Of a stretch of DNA of 64,000 bases, positions 9,773 to 18,071 are shown piece by piece. The notes beneath the pieces are model-generated. The model made no database searches and was not told the origin of the DNA. It was given only the letters and a program-made list of their open reading frames with translations. Within the stretch, counting starts at the first letter, position 1. Each line of letters starts with the position of its first letter. This DNA comes from Colwellia sp. PAMC 20917. Its GTDB lineage: Bacteria > Pseudomonadota > Gammaproteobacteria > Enterobacterales > Alteromonadaceae. The position numbers and the translations under genes are program-made. The stretch spans positions 620,001 through 684,000 of the forward strand of contig NZ_CP014944.1 of NCBI RefSeq assembly GCF_001767295.1. Reading direction: 5' to 3'.

Positions 9773-9848
9773 GGGCGATTAGCTCAGTTGGGAGAGCACC
9801 GCCCTTACAAGGCGGGGGTCACTGGTTCAAGCCCAGTATCGCCCACCA
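9773..9848 (+). tRNA. tRNA-Val (anticodon UAC), copy 1
   Basis: 76 bases including the encoded CCA. The acceptor arm GGGCGAT pairs with ATCGCCC, the D-arm contains TAGCTCAGTTGGGAGAGC, the anticodon loop is CTTACAA, and the T-loop is TTCAAGC. First of three tandem copies. Confidence 0.98.
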
Positions 9849-9877
9849 ATCTTAAGTATCAAGAATAAAGTAATTAT

Positions 9878-9953
9878 GGGCGATTAGCTCAGTTGGGAGA
9901 GCACCGCCCTTACAAGGCGGGGGTCACTGGTTCAAGCCCAGTATCGCCCACCA
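9878..9953 (+). tRNA. tRNA-Val (anticodon UAC), copy 2
   Basis: Identical in sequence to copy 1, including CCA; 29 bases separate them. Probably processed from one primary transcript. Confidence 0.98.
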
Positions 9954-9992
9954 TAATTACACCCTATAGAATTTTCTTTAGATAATCTATAC

Positions 9993-10068
9993 GGACGATT
10001 AGCTCAGTTGGGAGAGCACCGCCCTTACAAGGCGGGGGTCACTGGTTCAAGCCCAGTATCGTCCACCA
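9993..10068 (+). tRNA. tRNA-Val (anticodon UAC), copy 3
   Basis: As copies 1 and 2 except for a compensated acceptor-stem pair: position 3 is A and position 70 is T (GGACGAT with ATCGTCC), replacing the G-C pair. The anticodon loop is unchanged. A short T-run follows the CCA. Confidence 0.98.
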
Positions 10069-10358
10069 TCTTTTTCCTCATTCTTATATCATCTACTTAA
10101 AAATTAAATAACTGATAATAATTTTAATTAATATATAAATTTTAAATCATTTATCTTAAAAACTCTTTTAATATCATTTTTTCTGCTACTGCATAGTTTA
10201 AATCAATCACAATTCCTGCTCTGTTTTATTGTTGCTACTGCCTGCCAACCCACAATCATAAACTAACAATTTCAATTAGTTAAAACATTCAACGTTAACC
10301 AAACGCCCTTAATTTAAACCACACTGCTAATAAGCTCACAGCACATTTACCTTAATAC
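10069..10358. other. AT-rich intergenic region between tRNA-Val and subtilase A
   Basis: About 290 bases with no credible ORF. A T-run directly after the third tRNA may help end the tRNA transcript. Otherwise I see nothing until the palindromic element at 10359. Confidence 0.5.
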
Positions 10359-10417
10359 ACTTAGGGTAACCCCCTATTTTCAGGCTGCCTGTTTATTGGG
10401 AAACTAGCTGTGATAGA
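10359..10417 (+). promoter_or_regulatory. Regulatory element and probable promoter of subtilase A
   Basis: TTAGGG-TAAC-CCCCTATT (10361-10378) is an imperfect copy of the palindrome found before subtilases B and C. From the CCCCTATTTTCA half onwards, about 50 bases match the subtilase C upstream region without gaps (roughly 36 of 50), including TTGGGAAACTA and a GATAGAAAT block that may be the -10 region. Confidence 0.6.
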
Positions 10418-10455
10418 AATAATTGCAATGATTTAACAAACGGAGTTTGGTTATC

Positions 10456-11865
10456 ATGAGTAAATTAACTTTAAGTGCATGGCTTATAGCCTCTTTAGCA
10501 TTAACAATGCCTATAAAAGCATTGGCTGAAAGTATTATTGGCGAGCAACTCGCACAAACCCTTCCTACGATGACTGACAAAGAAACAATCCTCGCGGTAA
10601 TAACCTTTCAACAAATGCAGCCACTGTCGGTTACTCAAATACAGGCGCTAGTAGCTTTAGGAATTAATAAAGGCGTTAAGTTTTCTGCACTGCCTGTAAT
10701 AGGCGTGGTCGCTAATGTTGCACAAATCAAAGCGATCGCCGAGCGCGACGACGTCCGTTCAATATGGTTAAACCGAAAATTAAGCTATTTCATAGCTAAC
10801 TCACGACAAAACTCCGGTGTTAATAAAATTCAAGGAACAGACTTTGTTAATATTAATGGTGATACCGATTATAGTGGTAAGGGTGTGACCATTATGGTCA
10901 ATGACTCAGGGATTGATGCCACACATCAAGATCTATTTTTTGGCGACGTAGTCATTGATAATGTCGAGGCGGCCATACATTCATCAGCTTTGGCTAAAAT
11001 GAGCACAACCGAGACCTTTATCAGTCGAGGTCAATATAATACTGATGTAAACACAGACCACGGTACCCATTGTGCTGGCATTATTGCAGGCTCTGGGACC
11101 ATGTCTGATGGTAAATATAAAGGTGTCGCTCCCGATGCCAAACTAGTCGGTTACGGCTCAGGTGCTGATTTAACTATTTTAGATGCGGTTAGTGGCTATG
11201 ATTATGCGATTAATCACCGCTACGATTATCAAAGTCCATTGCGTATTATCAGTAATGCTTGGGGCTCAACCGGAAACTTTAATGCGAACAGCCCAATTGG
11301 TTTAGCCTCATATAAAGCTTATACCTTGGGGATATTGTCAATATTTTCTGCCGGAAATTCAGGGGCTGGTAAAAATAGTCATAACCCTTATGCTCAACTC
11401 CCTTGGGTAATATCAGTCGGTGCCGGTAATAGTCATGGTCACTTAGTTGACTTTTCTTCTCGTGATTTATCTTATAAAACGGGCAGATTTACCATGCCAG
11501 ATAAGCAAGAATGGACTTATAATAACCAAGTCACGGTTGTCGCCCCCGGTCATTACATGGTATCAACCCGATCATCGAATAATGGTCTGGCCTACAGCGC
11601 AGATGATGATTTTCTTTTTGACTCCGCCTATACCCCTTTTTATAGCCGTTTTTCTGGTACTTCAATAGCAACATCATATACGGCGGGTGTTGCCGCTCTT
11701 ATGATGGAAGCTAATCCATTATTAAGTATCGAGGAAATCAAACAATTAATAGCAAAGTCTGCAACTCAGATGCTTGGATACCAAGCGTGGGAAGTTGGTG
11801 CCGGCTATATTGATATACAAGCCGCTGTTGCTGCAGCAAAAACACATGTTAAAGCGTATAAATAA
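10456..11865 (+). CDS. Secreted S8 subtilisin-like protease A, short paralogue
   Basis: A 469-residue member of a three-paralogue set. It has a signal peptide (about residues 1-25), an I9-like propeptide (about 26-115) and a subtilase domain with Asp150 (VNDSGID), His202 (DHGTHCAG), oxyanion Asn301 (SAGNSG) and Ser403 (SGTSIATS). It ends right after the catalytic domain and lacks the roughly 370-residue tail of paralogues B and C. The normally near-invariant GTSMATPH reads GTSIATSY here, so Pro and His after the nucleophile are replaced. All four catalytic residues remain, but activity may be altered. ATG at 10456 (GGAG ten bases upstream) is preferred to TTG at 10447, because it aligns with the paralogues' first residue. 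Confidence 0.9.
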   Translation: MSKLTLSAWLIASLALTMPIKALAESIIGEQLAQTLPTMTDKETILAVITFQQMQPLSVTQIQALVALGINKGVKFSALPVIGVVANVAQIKAIAERDDVRSIWLNRKLSYFIANSRQNSGVNKIQGTDFVNINGDTDYSGKGVTIMVNDSGIDATHQDLFFGDVVIDNVEAAIHSSALAKMSTTETFISRGQYNTDVNTDHGTHCAGIIAGSGTMSDGKYKGVAPDAKLVGYGSGADLTILDAVSGYDYAINHRYDYQSPLRIISNAWGSTGNFNANSPIGLASYKAYTLGILSIFSAGNSGAGKNSHNPYAQLPWVISVGAGNSHGHLVDFSSRDLSYKTGRFTMPDKQEWTYNNQVTVVAPGHYMVSTRSSNNGLAYSADDDFLFDSAYTPFYSRFSGTSIATSYTAGVAALMMEANPLLSIEEIKQLIAKSATQMLGYQAWEVGAGYIDIQAAVAAAKTHVKAYK

Positions 11866-12442
11866 TCACTCACGACAACACTGTCGGTCTATACTGTGCA
11901 AAGACTGATGTCACCGCACTATTAAACAACGAAAGTAGTTTAGCGTCTTTAACTTTAGCCTGACATCTTATTTAATTTTTTGTCGCAGCAGTGACAAAAG
12001 AGTAGATATTAACAACAACGCCCTGGCATAAACGGGTCTCTGGGAAGATAATATTAGCCCACTCCAGCAACCAGTATTCCAATGCGATAGCTATACCGCT
12101 AATACCTAATAACTATCAACTGCTAACTATCAACTGCTAACTATCAACTACAAGACAATGCTGCGCTTAGTTATTGAGAGTCAAAATAACTCATTTAAAT
12201 TCCCTCGTGTTCGTTATCGGCCTATTGATTAAAGCCAAAGAGTCAATGATAAGCACACCCGCCTAACAATCGAGAGACTAGATAACTAATTTCAGTACAC
12301 TAGTGCCAATACCTAACGATAAAAATAGAACCAGCTCACCAACCTCTGCAGAGAACAAACAAGAGATCACTTGGAAAATTTGTCAATGATGTCGCTTAAC
12401 ATAGCATTAGCTTATCAAAACGATACTGAAAAAGGAGAAACT
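11866..12442. other. Intergenic region after subtilase A, no gene seen
   Basis: About 580 bases between subtilases A and B. All frames are broken and I found no match to the missing C-terminal tail of subtilase A, so recent truncation by one stop codon is not supported. It holds a 14-bp tandem repeat (12110-12151). Confidence 0.5.
12110..12151. repeat. 14-bp tandem repeat, three copies
   Basis: The unit TAACTATCAACTGC occurs at 12110-12123 and 12124-12137, and once with one mismatch at 12138-12151. It lies in noncoding DNA between subtilases A and B. Confidence 0.9.
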
Positions 12443-12484
12443 ATGATTAACAGTTTGAGCGGCAAGGGGTGTGGTTACAGGTAA
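12443..12484 (+). CDS. Possible 13-residue peptide ORF
   Basis: An ATG at 12443 is preceded by a very strong ribosome binding site (AAAAAGGAGAAACT, AAGGAG six bases before the ATG). The ORF encodes MINSLSGKGCGYR and stops at 12482-12484, directly before the GC-rich hairpin at 12491-12510. This could be a small peptide or leader, or a chance pairing of a good ribosome binding site with a short frame. No clear promoter is visible and I recognise no family. Confidence 0.25.
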   Translation: MINSLSGKGCGYR

Positions 12485-12510
12485 AAAAAAAGGAGGCCAA
12501 ATGGCCTCCT
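12483..12510 (-). terminator. Rho-independent terminator of subtilase B
   Basis: AGGAGGCC and GGCCTCCT form an 8-bp stem with an AAAT loop. Read on the minus strand, it is followed by nine T residues, so it serves the gene at 12581-15085. Confidence 0.93.
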
Positions 12511-12555
12511 GATTAATATGTGGTACTAGTTACCGAAAGTAATTACTGAAAGTCT

Positions 12556-12604
12556 TTACTCAAAGTATTGACCAAAGAGCTTACTGAAAGTATTGACCAA
12601 AAAG
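12556..12604 (-). repeat. Direct duplication of the subtilase B 3' end
   Basis: The last 24 bases of the gene (12581-12604, including the stop) are repeated with two mismatches at 12556-12579. Shorter echoes of the TTACTGAAAG half lie at 12543-12552 and 12530-12539. It looks like a tandem duplication of the final codons that is now untranslated. Confidence 0.8.
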
Positions 12605-15085
12605 ACGACCGGCAGTTAAAGCATATTCTGCACGAGTGACTTTATAATTTCCACCAAAGCTAGCATTCAACTGTGGCGTTAAGTCGTAAGTACCTTGAGT
12701 AACATCAAAGTGAACATTCAATAATGAAAGCTGTATGGCAAGTTGCACATAACCTTTCATATTGTCGGCAATGCTGTCTTGATCTGCTAGCACAATAGTC
12801 TGGCCCTTATAGTCAACCGTAATGTTATCTTTCTCAGGATCAAACGCTTTAGCCATTGATTCTAGTCCTAGAATTTGAACTAAGCTGTAAGCTAGGTCTA
12901 CTTTAGATACACGACCGTTATGTGCAAACTCACCATTTTCACTAAGCATAACTGGCTGCTGTGTACGTAGGCTATCTTTTAATGCACCACCGACAACCGA
13001 TACCGATTCAATAATCGCTTTGTAACCACTAGGTACTTCATTAAGGGTTGGCTCTGGCTCGCTGTCTAATGTACGGTATTGACGAACAGCGCCACCCATG
13101 ACTAGGTACTTAGCTAAGTCTTTACGTTTTAACTTTGCGTCAGGGTTGAAATTATCATTCTTCAAGCCATCCATTAGTCTTTTGCTCACTGCATATTTTA
13201 TCGCATTTTCATAACGATGAGCGGCTATATCGCTTACCCCTTCAAAGCCAATTAAGTCTTCAAAATTTATTTTAACGTCGAAATTCTCAGGAGCCATTGG
13301 ACCATTAGTTAGATCAAGTGGATCTGGATTTACGCCAGACAAAGAGGTTAGTCCGTCAACTCGAACCGTCCACGTACCTGCCATTGCAGGTGCCGTAACA
13401 CGCATACCAGTTTCAAGCACAGGTAAAGTTAAGTTACCAAAGTATTCAGTGCCATCAGGGTCAATTAAAACTAATTTAGCCGTATTAGCCAATGAGCTCG
13501 CAGAGCCCTTAACCCACAATGCTTCACTGTGAACCTGAAAGTCAAATGAATTTTGCAGTCCTAGTGGCTCTGTGACGCCATTGGGTGTTGACCAGATAGA
13601 ACCTTCAGGGCTTTTTTCGCTAATTTCAACTAACGTATTAGCATTGAAAACTTTACCGCGTAGGTTATTAACCGTGACACTGTGGTTCATATCATAGTTT
13701 TTGGCTGCGGCTACTGCTGCACGGGCGTTTACAAATCCAGCACCGACTTCAAAGCGCTCGTAACCTGGCATATTAGTCGCAGATTCTTGTAACAATTTTT
13801 TGATGGCCATGTTATCTAAGTCAGGATTAGCTTCTAACATTAGTGCAACAATACCAGCAACATGAGGCGTTGCCATCGACGTACCTGATATCATGGTATA
13901 GAAAGGTAAATGAGTAGGGTCCATCGCGTCTACATCAGCTTCACCACCATTTGCGCCGGCATTAGTAACAGCACGAGTAGAAATAACGTCTACACCAGGA
14001 GCTACGATAGTAATTTCATTATTGTAGGTCCATTTTTCACCACCTGGCATCGTAAACTCGCCAGATTCATACTTATAACCACGTGAAGAGAAACCAGCAA
14101 GTGTGCCATCTTTTTCCCCTGCGCCAATAGACATGCCCCAAGGAATTTGTGCATAAGGATTGTGCGTATCTTCTCCTGAGCCTGAGTTACCTGCGGCAAA
14201 TACAGATAATATTCCCATTTTATGGGCTTTATATGAAGCTAGAGAAACGGGGCCAGTCGGGTCGAACTTACCACTTGAACCCCATGAGTTGCTCATTACG
14301 CGCAATGGATTTTCGTAACTATCACCTTTAGTAATGGCATAGTCATAAGCGCCTATAGTATCAAGAATAAGAATAACACCACCTGAGCCATAGCCTACTA
14401 ATTTAGCATCTGGCGCTGCGCCTGGGTACTTGCCATCTGACATAGTACCATATCCAGCAATAGTGCCAGCACAATGAGTACCGTGGCCTGAATTAGTATC
14501 TGTGTTAGGTTGGTTCTTAAGTATTAGACCTTCGGTTACACCCGTTATGCTTAATAAACTTGCATGGGTTAGACCTTGCACGTTATCAATCACTTTATCG
14601 CCAAAGAATAAATCCTGATGGGTAGCATCAATACCCGAGTCATTAACCATTACAGTTACGCCTTTACCGGTATATTCAATGCCATTTTGTTTGAAAAATT
14701 CATCACCTTGAACCGCATCAACCCCCGTGATTTGACGAGCATCAGAATTAAAGTATTCAAGCTCACGATTTAACCATACCGAGCGCACATCACTACGTTG
14801 AGCAATGGCTTTAATTTGATCTAAGTTAGCGACTACGCCAATAACAGGAACCGAAGCAAACTGAACAGCCTGACTAATACCTAGTCCAGAAAGATGCTCT
14901 AGTTGAGTTGTTGATACCGGCTCTAATTGGTTATAAGTTACTACGGCCATAACCGTTTGAGAACCAACCATAGTCGGTAAAAACTCAGCTAACTGCTCGC
15001 CAATGGCAGCGTTAGCGAAAACTTGAGACGGCATAGTTAATGCCATGGTTGCTGCTGCTATTGCACTTAAGGTAAATTTTTTCAT
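12581..15085 (-). CDS. Secreted S8 subtilisin-like protease B with SLH-like C-terminal region
   Basis: 834 residues from ATG at 15085. It has a signal peptide, an I9-like propeptide and a subtilase domain with Asp in MVNDSGIDATHQD, His in GHGTHCAGT, Asn in AAGNSGSG and Ser in SGTSMATPHVAG, all canonical. A middle beta-rich region resembles a P-domain-like or pre-peptidase-like module (LIDPDGTEYFG, AGTWTVRVDG). The last 200 residues carry S-layer-homology-like repeats, for example YAVSKRLMDGLKNDNFNPDA and VTRAEYALTAGRLFG. Extracellular or surface-bound proteolysis is likely. The frame is open upstream to 15130, but the ATG at 15085 aligns with paralogue C and has a GAG-type ribosome binding site. 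It diverges from subtilase C across 358 bases. Confidence 0.93.
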   Translation of the reverse strand: MKKFTLSAIAAATMALTMPSQVFANAAIGEQLAEFLPTMVGSQTVMAVVTYNQLEPVSTTQLEHLSGLGISQAVQFASVPVIGVVANLDQIKAIAQRSDVRSVWLNRELEYFNSDARQITGVDAVQGDEFFKQNGIEYTGKGVTVMVNDSGIDATHQDLFFGDKVIDNVQGLTHASLLSITGVTEGLILKNQPNTDTNSGHGTHCAGTIAGYGTMSDGKYPGAAPDAKLVGYGSGGVILILDTIGAYDYAITKGDSYENPLRVMSNSWGSSGKFDPTGPVSLASYKAHKMGILSVFAAGNSGSGEDTHNPYAQIPWGMSIGAGEKDGTLAGFSSRGYKYESGEFTMPGGEKWTYNNEITIVAPGVDVISTRAVTNAGANGGEADVDAMDPTHLPFYTMISGTSMATPHVAGIVALMLEANPDLDNMAIKKLLQESATNMPGYERFEVGAGFVNARAAVAAAKNYDMNHSVTVNNLRGKVFNANTLVEISEKSPEGSIWSTPNGVTEPLGLQNSFDFQVHSEALWVKGSASSLANTAKLVLIDPDGTEYFGNLTLPVLETGMRVTAPAMAGTWTVRVDGLTSLSGVNPDPLDLTNGPMAPENFDVKINFEDLIGFEGVSDIAAHRYENAIKYAVSKRLMDGLKNDNFNPDAKLKRKDLAKYLVMGGAVRQYRTLDSEPEPTLNEVPSGYKAIIESVSVVGGALKDSLRTQQPVMLSENGEFAHNGRVSKVDLAYSLVQILGLESMAKAFDPEKDNITVDYKGQTIVLADQDSIADNMKGYVQLAIQLSLLNVHFDVTQGTYDLTPQLNASFGGNYKVTRAEYALTAGRLFGQYFQ

Positions 15086-15164
15086 TATTTCACTCGTTCT
15101 AGTTATTGTTAAGGGGTGTATATAATTCACTCAAGCACTCTATCGAGTTAAGGGGGCTGAGTAA

Positions 15165-15182
15165 ATAGGGGGTTTCCCCTAT
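15165..15182 (-). promoter_or_regulatory. Palindromic element upstream of subtilase B
   Basis: ATAGGGG-GTTT-CCCCTAT is a perfect 7-bp inverted repeat with a 4-base spacer, ending 79 bases before the subtilase B start codon. Same design as the element before subtilase C. Confidence 0.75.
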
Positions 15183-15293
15183 CTAGTGAACTATTAGACA
15201 AATTAAAATCACTAATACGATCAACTCGCTGATACTTTTTTTCTAAAATCACTCACCTTATAGGTTTGCTAATTAAGCAGTTATTTATTCAAT

Positions 15294-15313
15294 AATAGGG
15301 GTAAGCCCCTATT
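15294..15313 (+). promoter_or_regulatory. Palindromic element upstream of subtilase C
   Basis: AATAGGGG-TAAG-CCCCTATT is a perfect 8-bp inverted repeat with a 4-base spacer, 130 bases before the ATG. Its half AGGGGTA is the complement of TACCCCT, which fits the NarL-type heptamer pattern TACYYMT. A candidate regulator of that family is encoded at 18072-18689. Confidence 0.75.
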
Positions 15314-15443
15314 TTCATCTTAATGGTTTGTTGGGAGACTAAAGATGATAAAAATATTTAAATAATTAAAAACAATTAAAAATATTTAAGATATTTAAGA
15401 TATTTAACCTACAAGTATTAAACATATTGGAGTTTGAAATAAC

Positions 15444-17957
15444 ATGAAAAAATTTACCTTAAGTGCCTTGGCTGCAGCCTCTTTGGCAATGACATTACCT
15501 ACGCACGCTTTAGCTGATGCTGCTATTGGCGAGCAACTTGCACAAGTGCTTCCGACGATGACGGGCGAAGAAACAGTTATGGCCGTGGTAACATTTGAAC
15601 AAATGAAGCCCATATCAGTGAGTCAAATACGGGCGTTAAAAGCCTTAGGTATAAGTAAGGGTGTTCAGTTTTCTGCCGTACCTATTATGGGTGTTGTTGC
15701 TAATGTCGCACAAATCAAAGCGATTGCCGGACGAGATGATGTACGCTCAGTATGGTTAAACCGTAAGCTTGAATATTTTAATGCTAACTCTCGTGAAATT
15801 ACCGGTGTTGACAAAGTTCAAGGTACCGAGTTTGCAAACCGCAATGGCGGCACAGAATATACCGGTAAAGGCGTAACCATTATGGTTAATGACTCGGGTA
15901 TTGATGCAACACACCAAGATTTATTCTTTGGCGACGTAGTGGTTGATAACGTGCAAGCGGCAACACATTCACTCGATCTTGCTGAAACCGGTATTACAGA
16001 CGGTTTTGTTATTAAAAACCAACCTAATACCGACTTAAATGTCGGCCACGGTACTCACTGTGCCGGCACTATAGCGGGCTCGGGCGCTATGTCTGATGGA
16101 AAATATAAAGGCGTTGCACCCGATGCTGATTTAGTGGGTTACGGCTCAGGGTTAGGTTTATTTATTTTAGATGCGGTTGGCGGCTATGACTATGCTATTA
16201 ACAACGTTTATGACTATGAACATCCGCTGCGTATTATGAGTAACTCTTGGGGTTCAAGCGGTAAATTTGATGCTAAAGGCCCTGTTGCCTTAGCGTCATA
16301 TAAAGCTTATCAATTTGGTATTTTATCGGTATTTGCTGCGGGTAACTCGGGCTCTGGCGAAAATAGCAATAACCCTCATGCTCAAATCCCTTGGGGAATG
16401 TCAGTAGGTGCTGGCGATACCAATGGTAATTTAGTCGACTTTTCATCTCGTGGTTTAGAATATGAAAGCGGTGATTTCACCATGCCAGATGGTAAGGCAT
16501 GGACTTACACTAACGAAGTCACAATTGTCGCACCAGGGCGCAACATGGTATCAACGCGTTCATCAACCAATATGGCTGCCAATGGCGGAGATGCTGATTT
16601 GGTGCTTGACCCAGCACATATTCCTTTTTATACCCGTATTTCGGGTACATCAATGGCAACACCACACACTGCTGGTGTTGCAGCGCTGATGATGGAAGCT
16701 AACCCTTCGCTAAGTATCGATGAAATCAAGCAATTAATGAAAGAATCTGCGACTAATATGCCAGGTTATGAGTCTTGGGAAGTCGGTGCAGGTTATATTA
16801 ATGCCCATGCTGCAGTAGCTGCAGCTAAAGGGAAAAATACAGATCATAAAAAATCTGTTAACAACAGCGTTGACTCTCGTTTCACGGCCAGTATCAATAT
16901 GCAGGCCATGAAAATTGCTGAAGGTGCTTTAGCGTTTGAAACACTAGAGTCGCAAGTGATTGAATTTGAAGTCGATGCAGAGGCAAAGACTGTAAATGTT
17001 GGCTTAACAGCCTTAACAAGTGTTAAAGCTGTACTTGTAGCACCTGATGGACAACGTTTTGAAGGCGACTCTACCGACCCAGTTTGGGACAGTAACTCGT
17101 TTGTAACGGCTCCAGCACAAGCGGGTCCATGGAAACTGTTTATGGAAACTGACGCCTTTGGTTTATCAGTGCCACCTGCTGCTGCAGCTTACGACGAACA
17201 GGCACAAACTGATGAAGCTAGTGATAATCATATCAGTTATTGGGTGTGGCAAGATATTTTAACCAGCATAGAAGGTATGGATGACGTAGCAGGCCATAGT
17301 CAGCAAGCAGCAATAGAAACTGCGGTACTTGAACGCCTTATGGATGGTCGTTCAGCGACATCTTTTGCACCTGATGCGATGTTAAATCGTCAAGAATTGG
17401 CTAAGGCCTTAGTCATGGGGACATCGGTACGTCAGTATCGCCATTTAGATGGGGAAACAGAAATAAGCCTAAGTGGTGTTAGCCCTAGATACCGTATTTT
17501 TGCTGAATCAGTTGCTATGTCAGGTGCCGCGTTGAAAGATGCTAAACAACAATTTGGTCCCGTGATGATGGTTGATAATAATGGCGATTTCCACGGAAAA
17601 TCTGCTGTGACTCGTGCTGACTTAGCTTATAGCCTAATACAAGTTATTGGTAAAACTCAAGAGGCAATAGACTTGGGCGAAGCGCATGAAATCACCGTTA
17701 ATTACCATGGTGAATCAATCGTGATTGCTGACCAAAGTGATATTGCTGGCGATATGCGCGGTTATGTGCAAATTGCTTTGAACGAAGGTCTGTTAGGTGT
17801 TCGCTATGACCTTGAGCAAGGTCAATTTGATTTACAACCGACAATGGTTGCTAAATTTAATCCAGAAGCCGGTGTAACTCGTGCTAGCTATGCGATTATC
17901 GCTAATCAAATAGATAAAAATTACTTTGTCTCAGGGACAAGTTCGAACGCAGAGTAA
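15444..17957 (+). CDS. Secreted S8 subtilisin-like protease C with SLH-like C-terminal region
   Basis: 837 residues. Signal peptide about 1-25, I9-like propeptide about 26-115, and subtilase domain about 140-460 with Asp150, His202, oxyanion Asn301 and Ser403 (SGTSMATPH). A beta-rich middle domain follows (about 470-610), and then SLH-like repeats: around LERLMDGRSATSFAPDA, AVTRADLAYSLIQVIG and GVTRASYAIIANQI. It is close to paralogue A over the first 460 residues and to B over the whole length, so the three arose by duplication. The ATG at 15444 has GGAG 10 bases upstream. A short AT-rich repeat (ATATTTAAG, about 15382-15407) lies in the leader. A strong terminator follows. Confidence 0.94.
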   Translation: MKKFTLSALAAASLAMTLPTHALADAAIGEQLAQVLPTMTGEETVMAVVTFEQMKPISVSQIRALKALGISKGVQFSAVPIMGVVANVAQIKAIAGRDDVRSVWLNRKLEYFNANSREITGVDKVQGTEFANRNGGTEYTGKGVTIMVNDSGIDATHQDLFFGDVVVDNVQAATHSLDLAETGITDGFVIKNQPNTDLNVGHGTHCAGTIAGSGAMSDGKYKGVAPDADLVGYGSGLGLFILDAVGGYDYAINNVYDYEHPLRIMSNSWGSSGKFDAKGPVALASYKAYQFGILSVFAAGNSGSGENSNNPHAQIPWGMSVGAGDTNGNLVDFSSRGLEYESGDFTMPDGKAWTYTNEVTIVAPGRNMVSTRSSTNMAANGGDADLVLDPAHIPFYTRISGTSMATPHTAGVAALMMEANPSLSIDEIKQLMKESATNMPGYESWEVGAGYINAHAAVAAAKGKNTDHKKSVNNSVDSRFTASINMQAMKIAEGALAFETLESQVIEFEVDAEAKTVNVGLTALTSVKAVLVAPDGQRFEGDSTDPVWDSNSFVTAPAQAGPWKLFMETDAFGLSVPPAAAAYDEQAQTDEASDNHISYWVWQDILTSIEGMDDVAGHSQQAAIETAVLERLMDGRSATSFAPDAMLNRQELAKALVMGTSVRQYRHLDGETEISLSGVSPRYRIFAESVAMSGAALKDAKQQFGPVMMVDNNGDFHGKSAVTRADLAYSLIQVIGKTQEAIDLGEAHEITVNYHGESIVIADQSDIAGDMRGYVQIALNEGLLGVRYDLEQGQFDLQPTMVAKFNPEAGVTRASYAIIANQIDKNYFVSGTSSNAE

Positions 17958-18003
17958 TAACAGCTAAATGTAGAGCAGAGTACGTATAACATCTACATTC
18001 ATT

Positions 18004-18031
18004 AAACGCCCTCCTTGTAGGGCGTTTTTTT
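18004..18031 (+). terminator. Rho-independent terminator of subtilase C
   Basis: AAACGCCCT and AGGGCGTTT pair (9 bp) around CCTTGT and are followed by a run of T. The A-rich left arm may also let it serve the convergent regulator gene. Confidence 0.92.
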
Positions 18032-18071
18032 GTCTCTAGCAAAGTTCAAATGAGATGAGATAAAATAAACA

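Noticed and set aside
10069-10358. Phage or integron attachment at the tRNA-Val cluster
   Set aside because: No repeated tRNA 3' end, integrase or foreign genes are found downstream; the subtilases resemble the host chromosome.
11866-12442. Lost C-terminal tail of subtilase A by a frameshift
   Set aside because: None of the frames I checked in this region resembles the tail of paralogues B or C.
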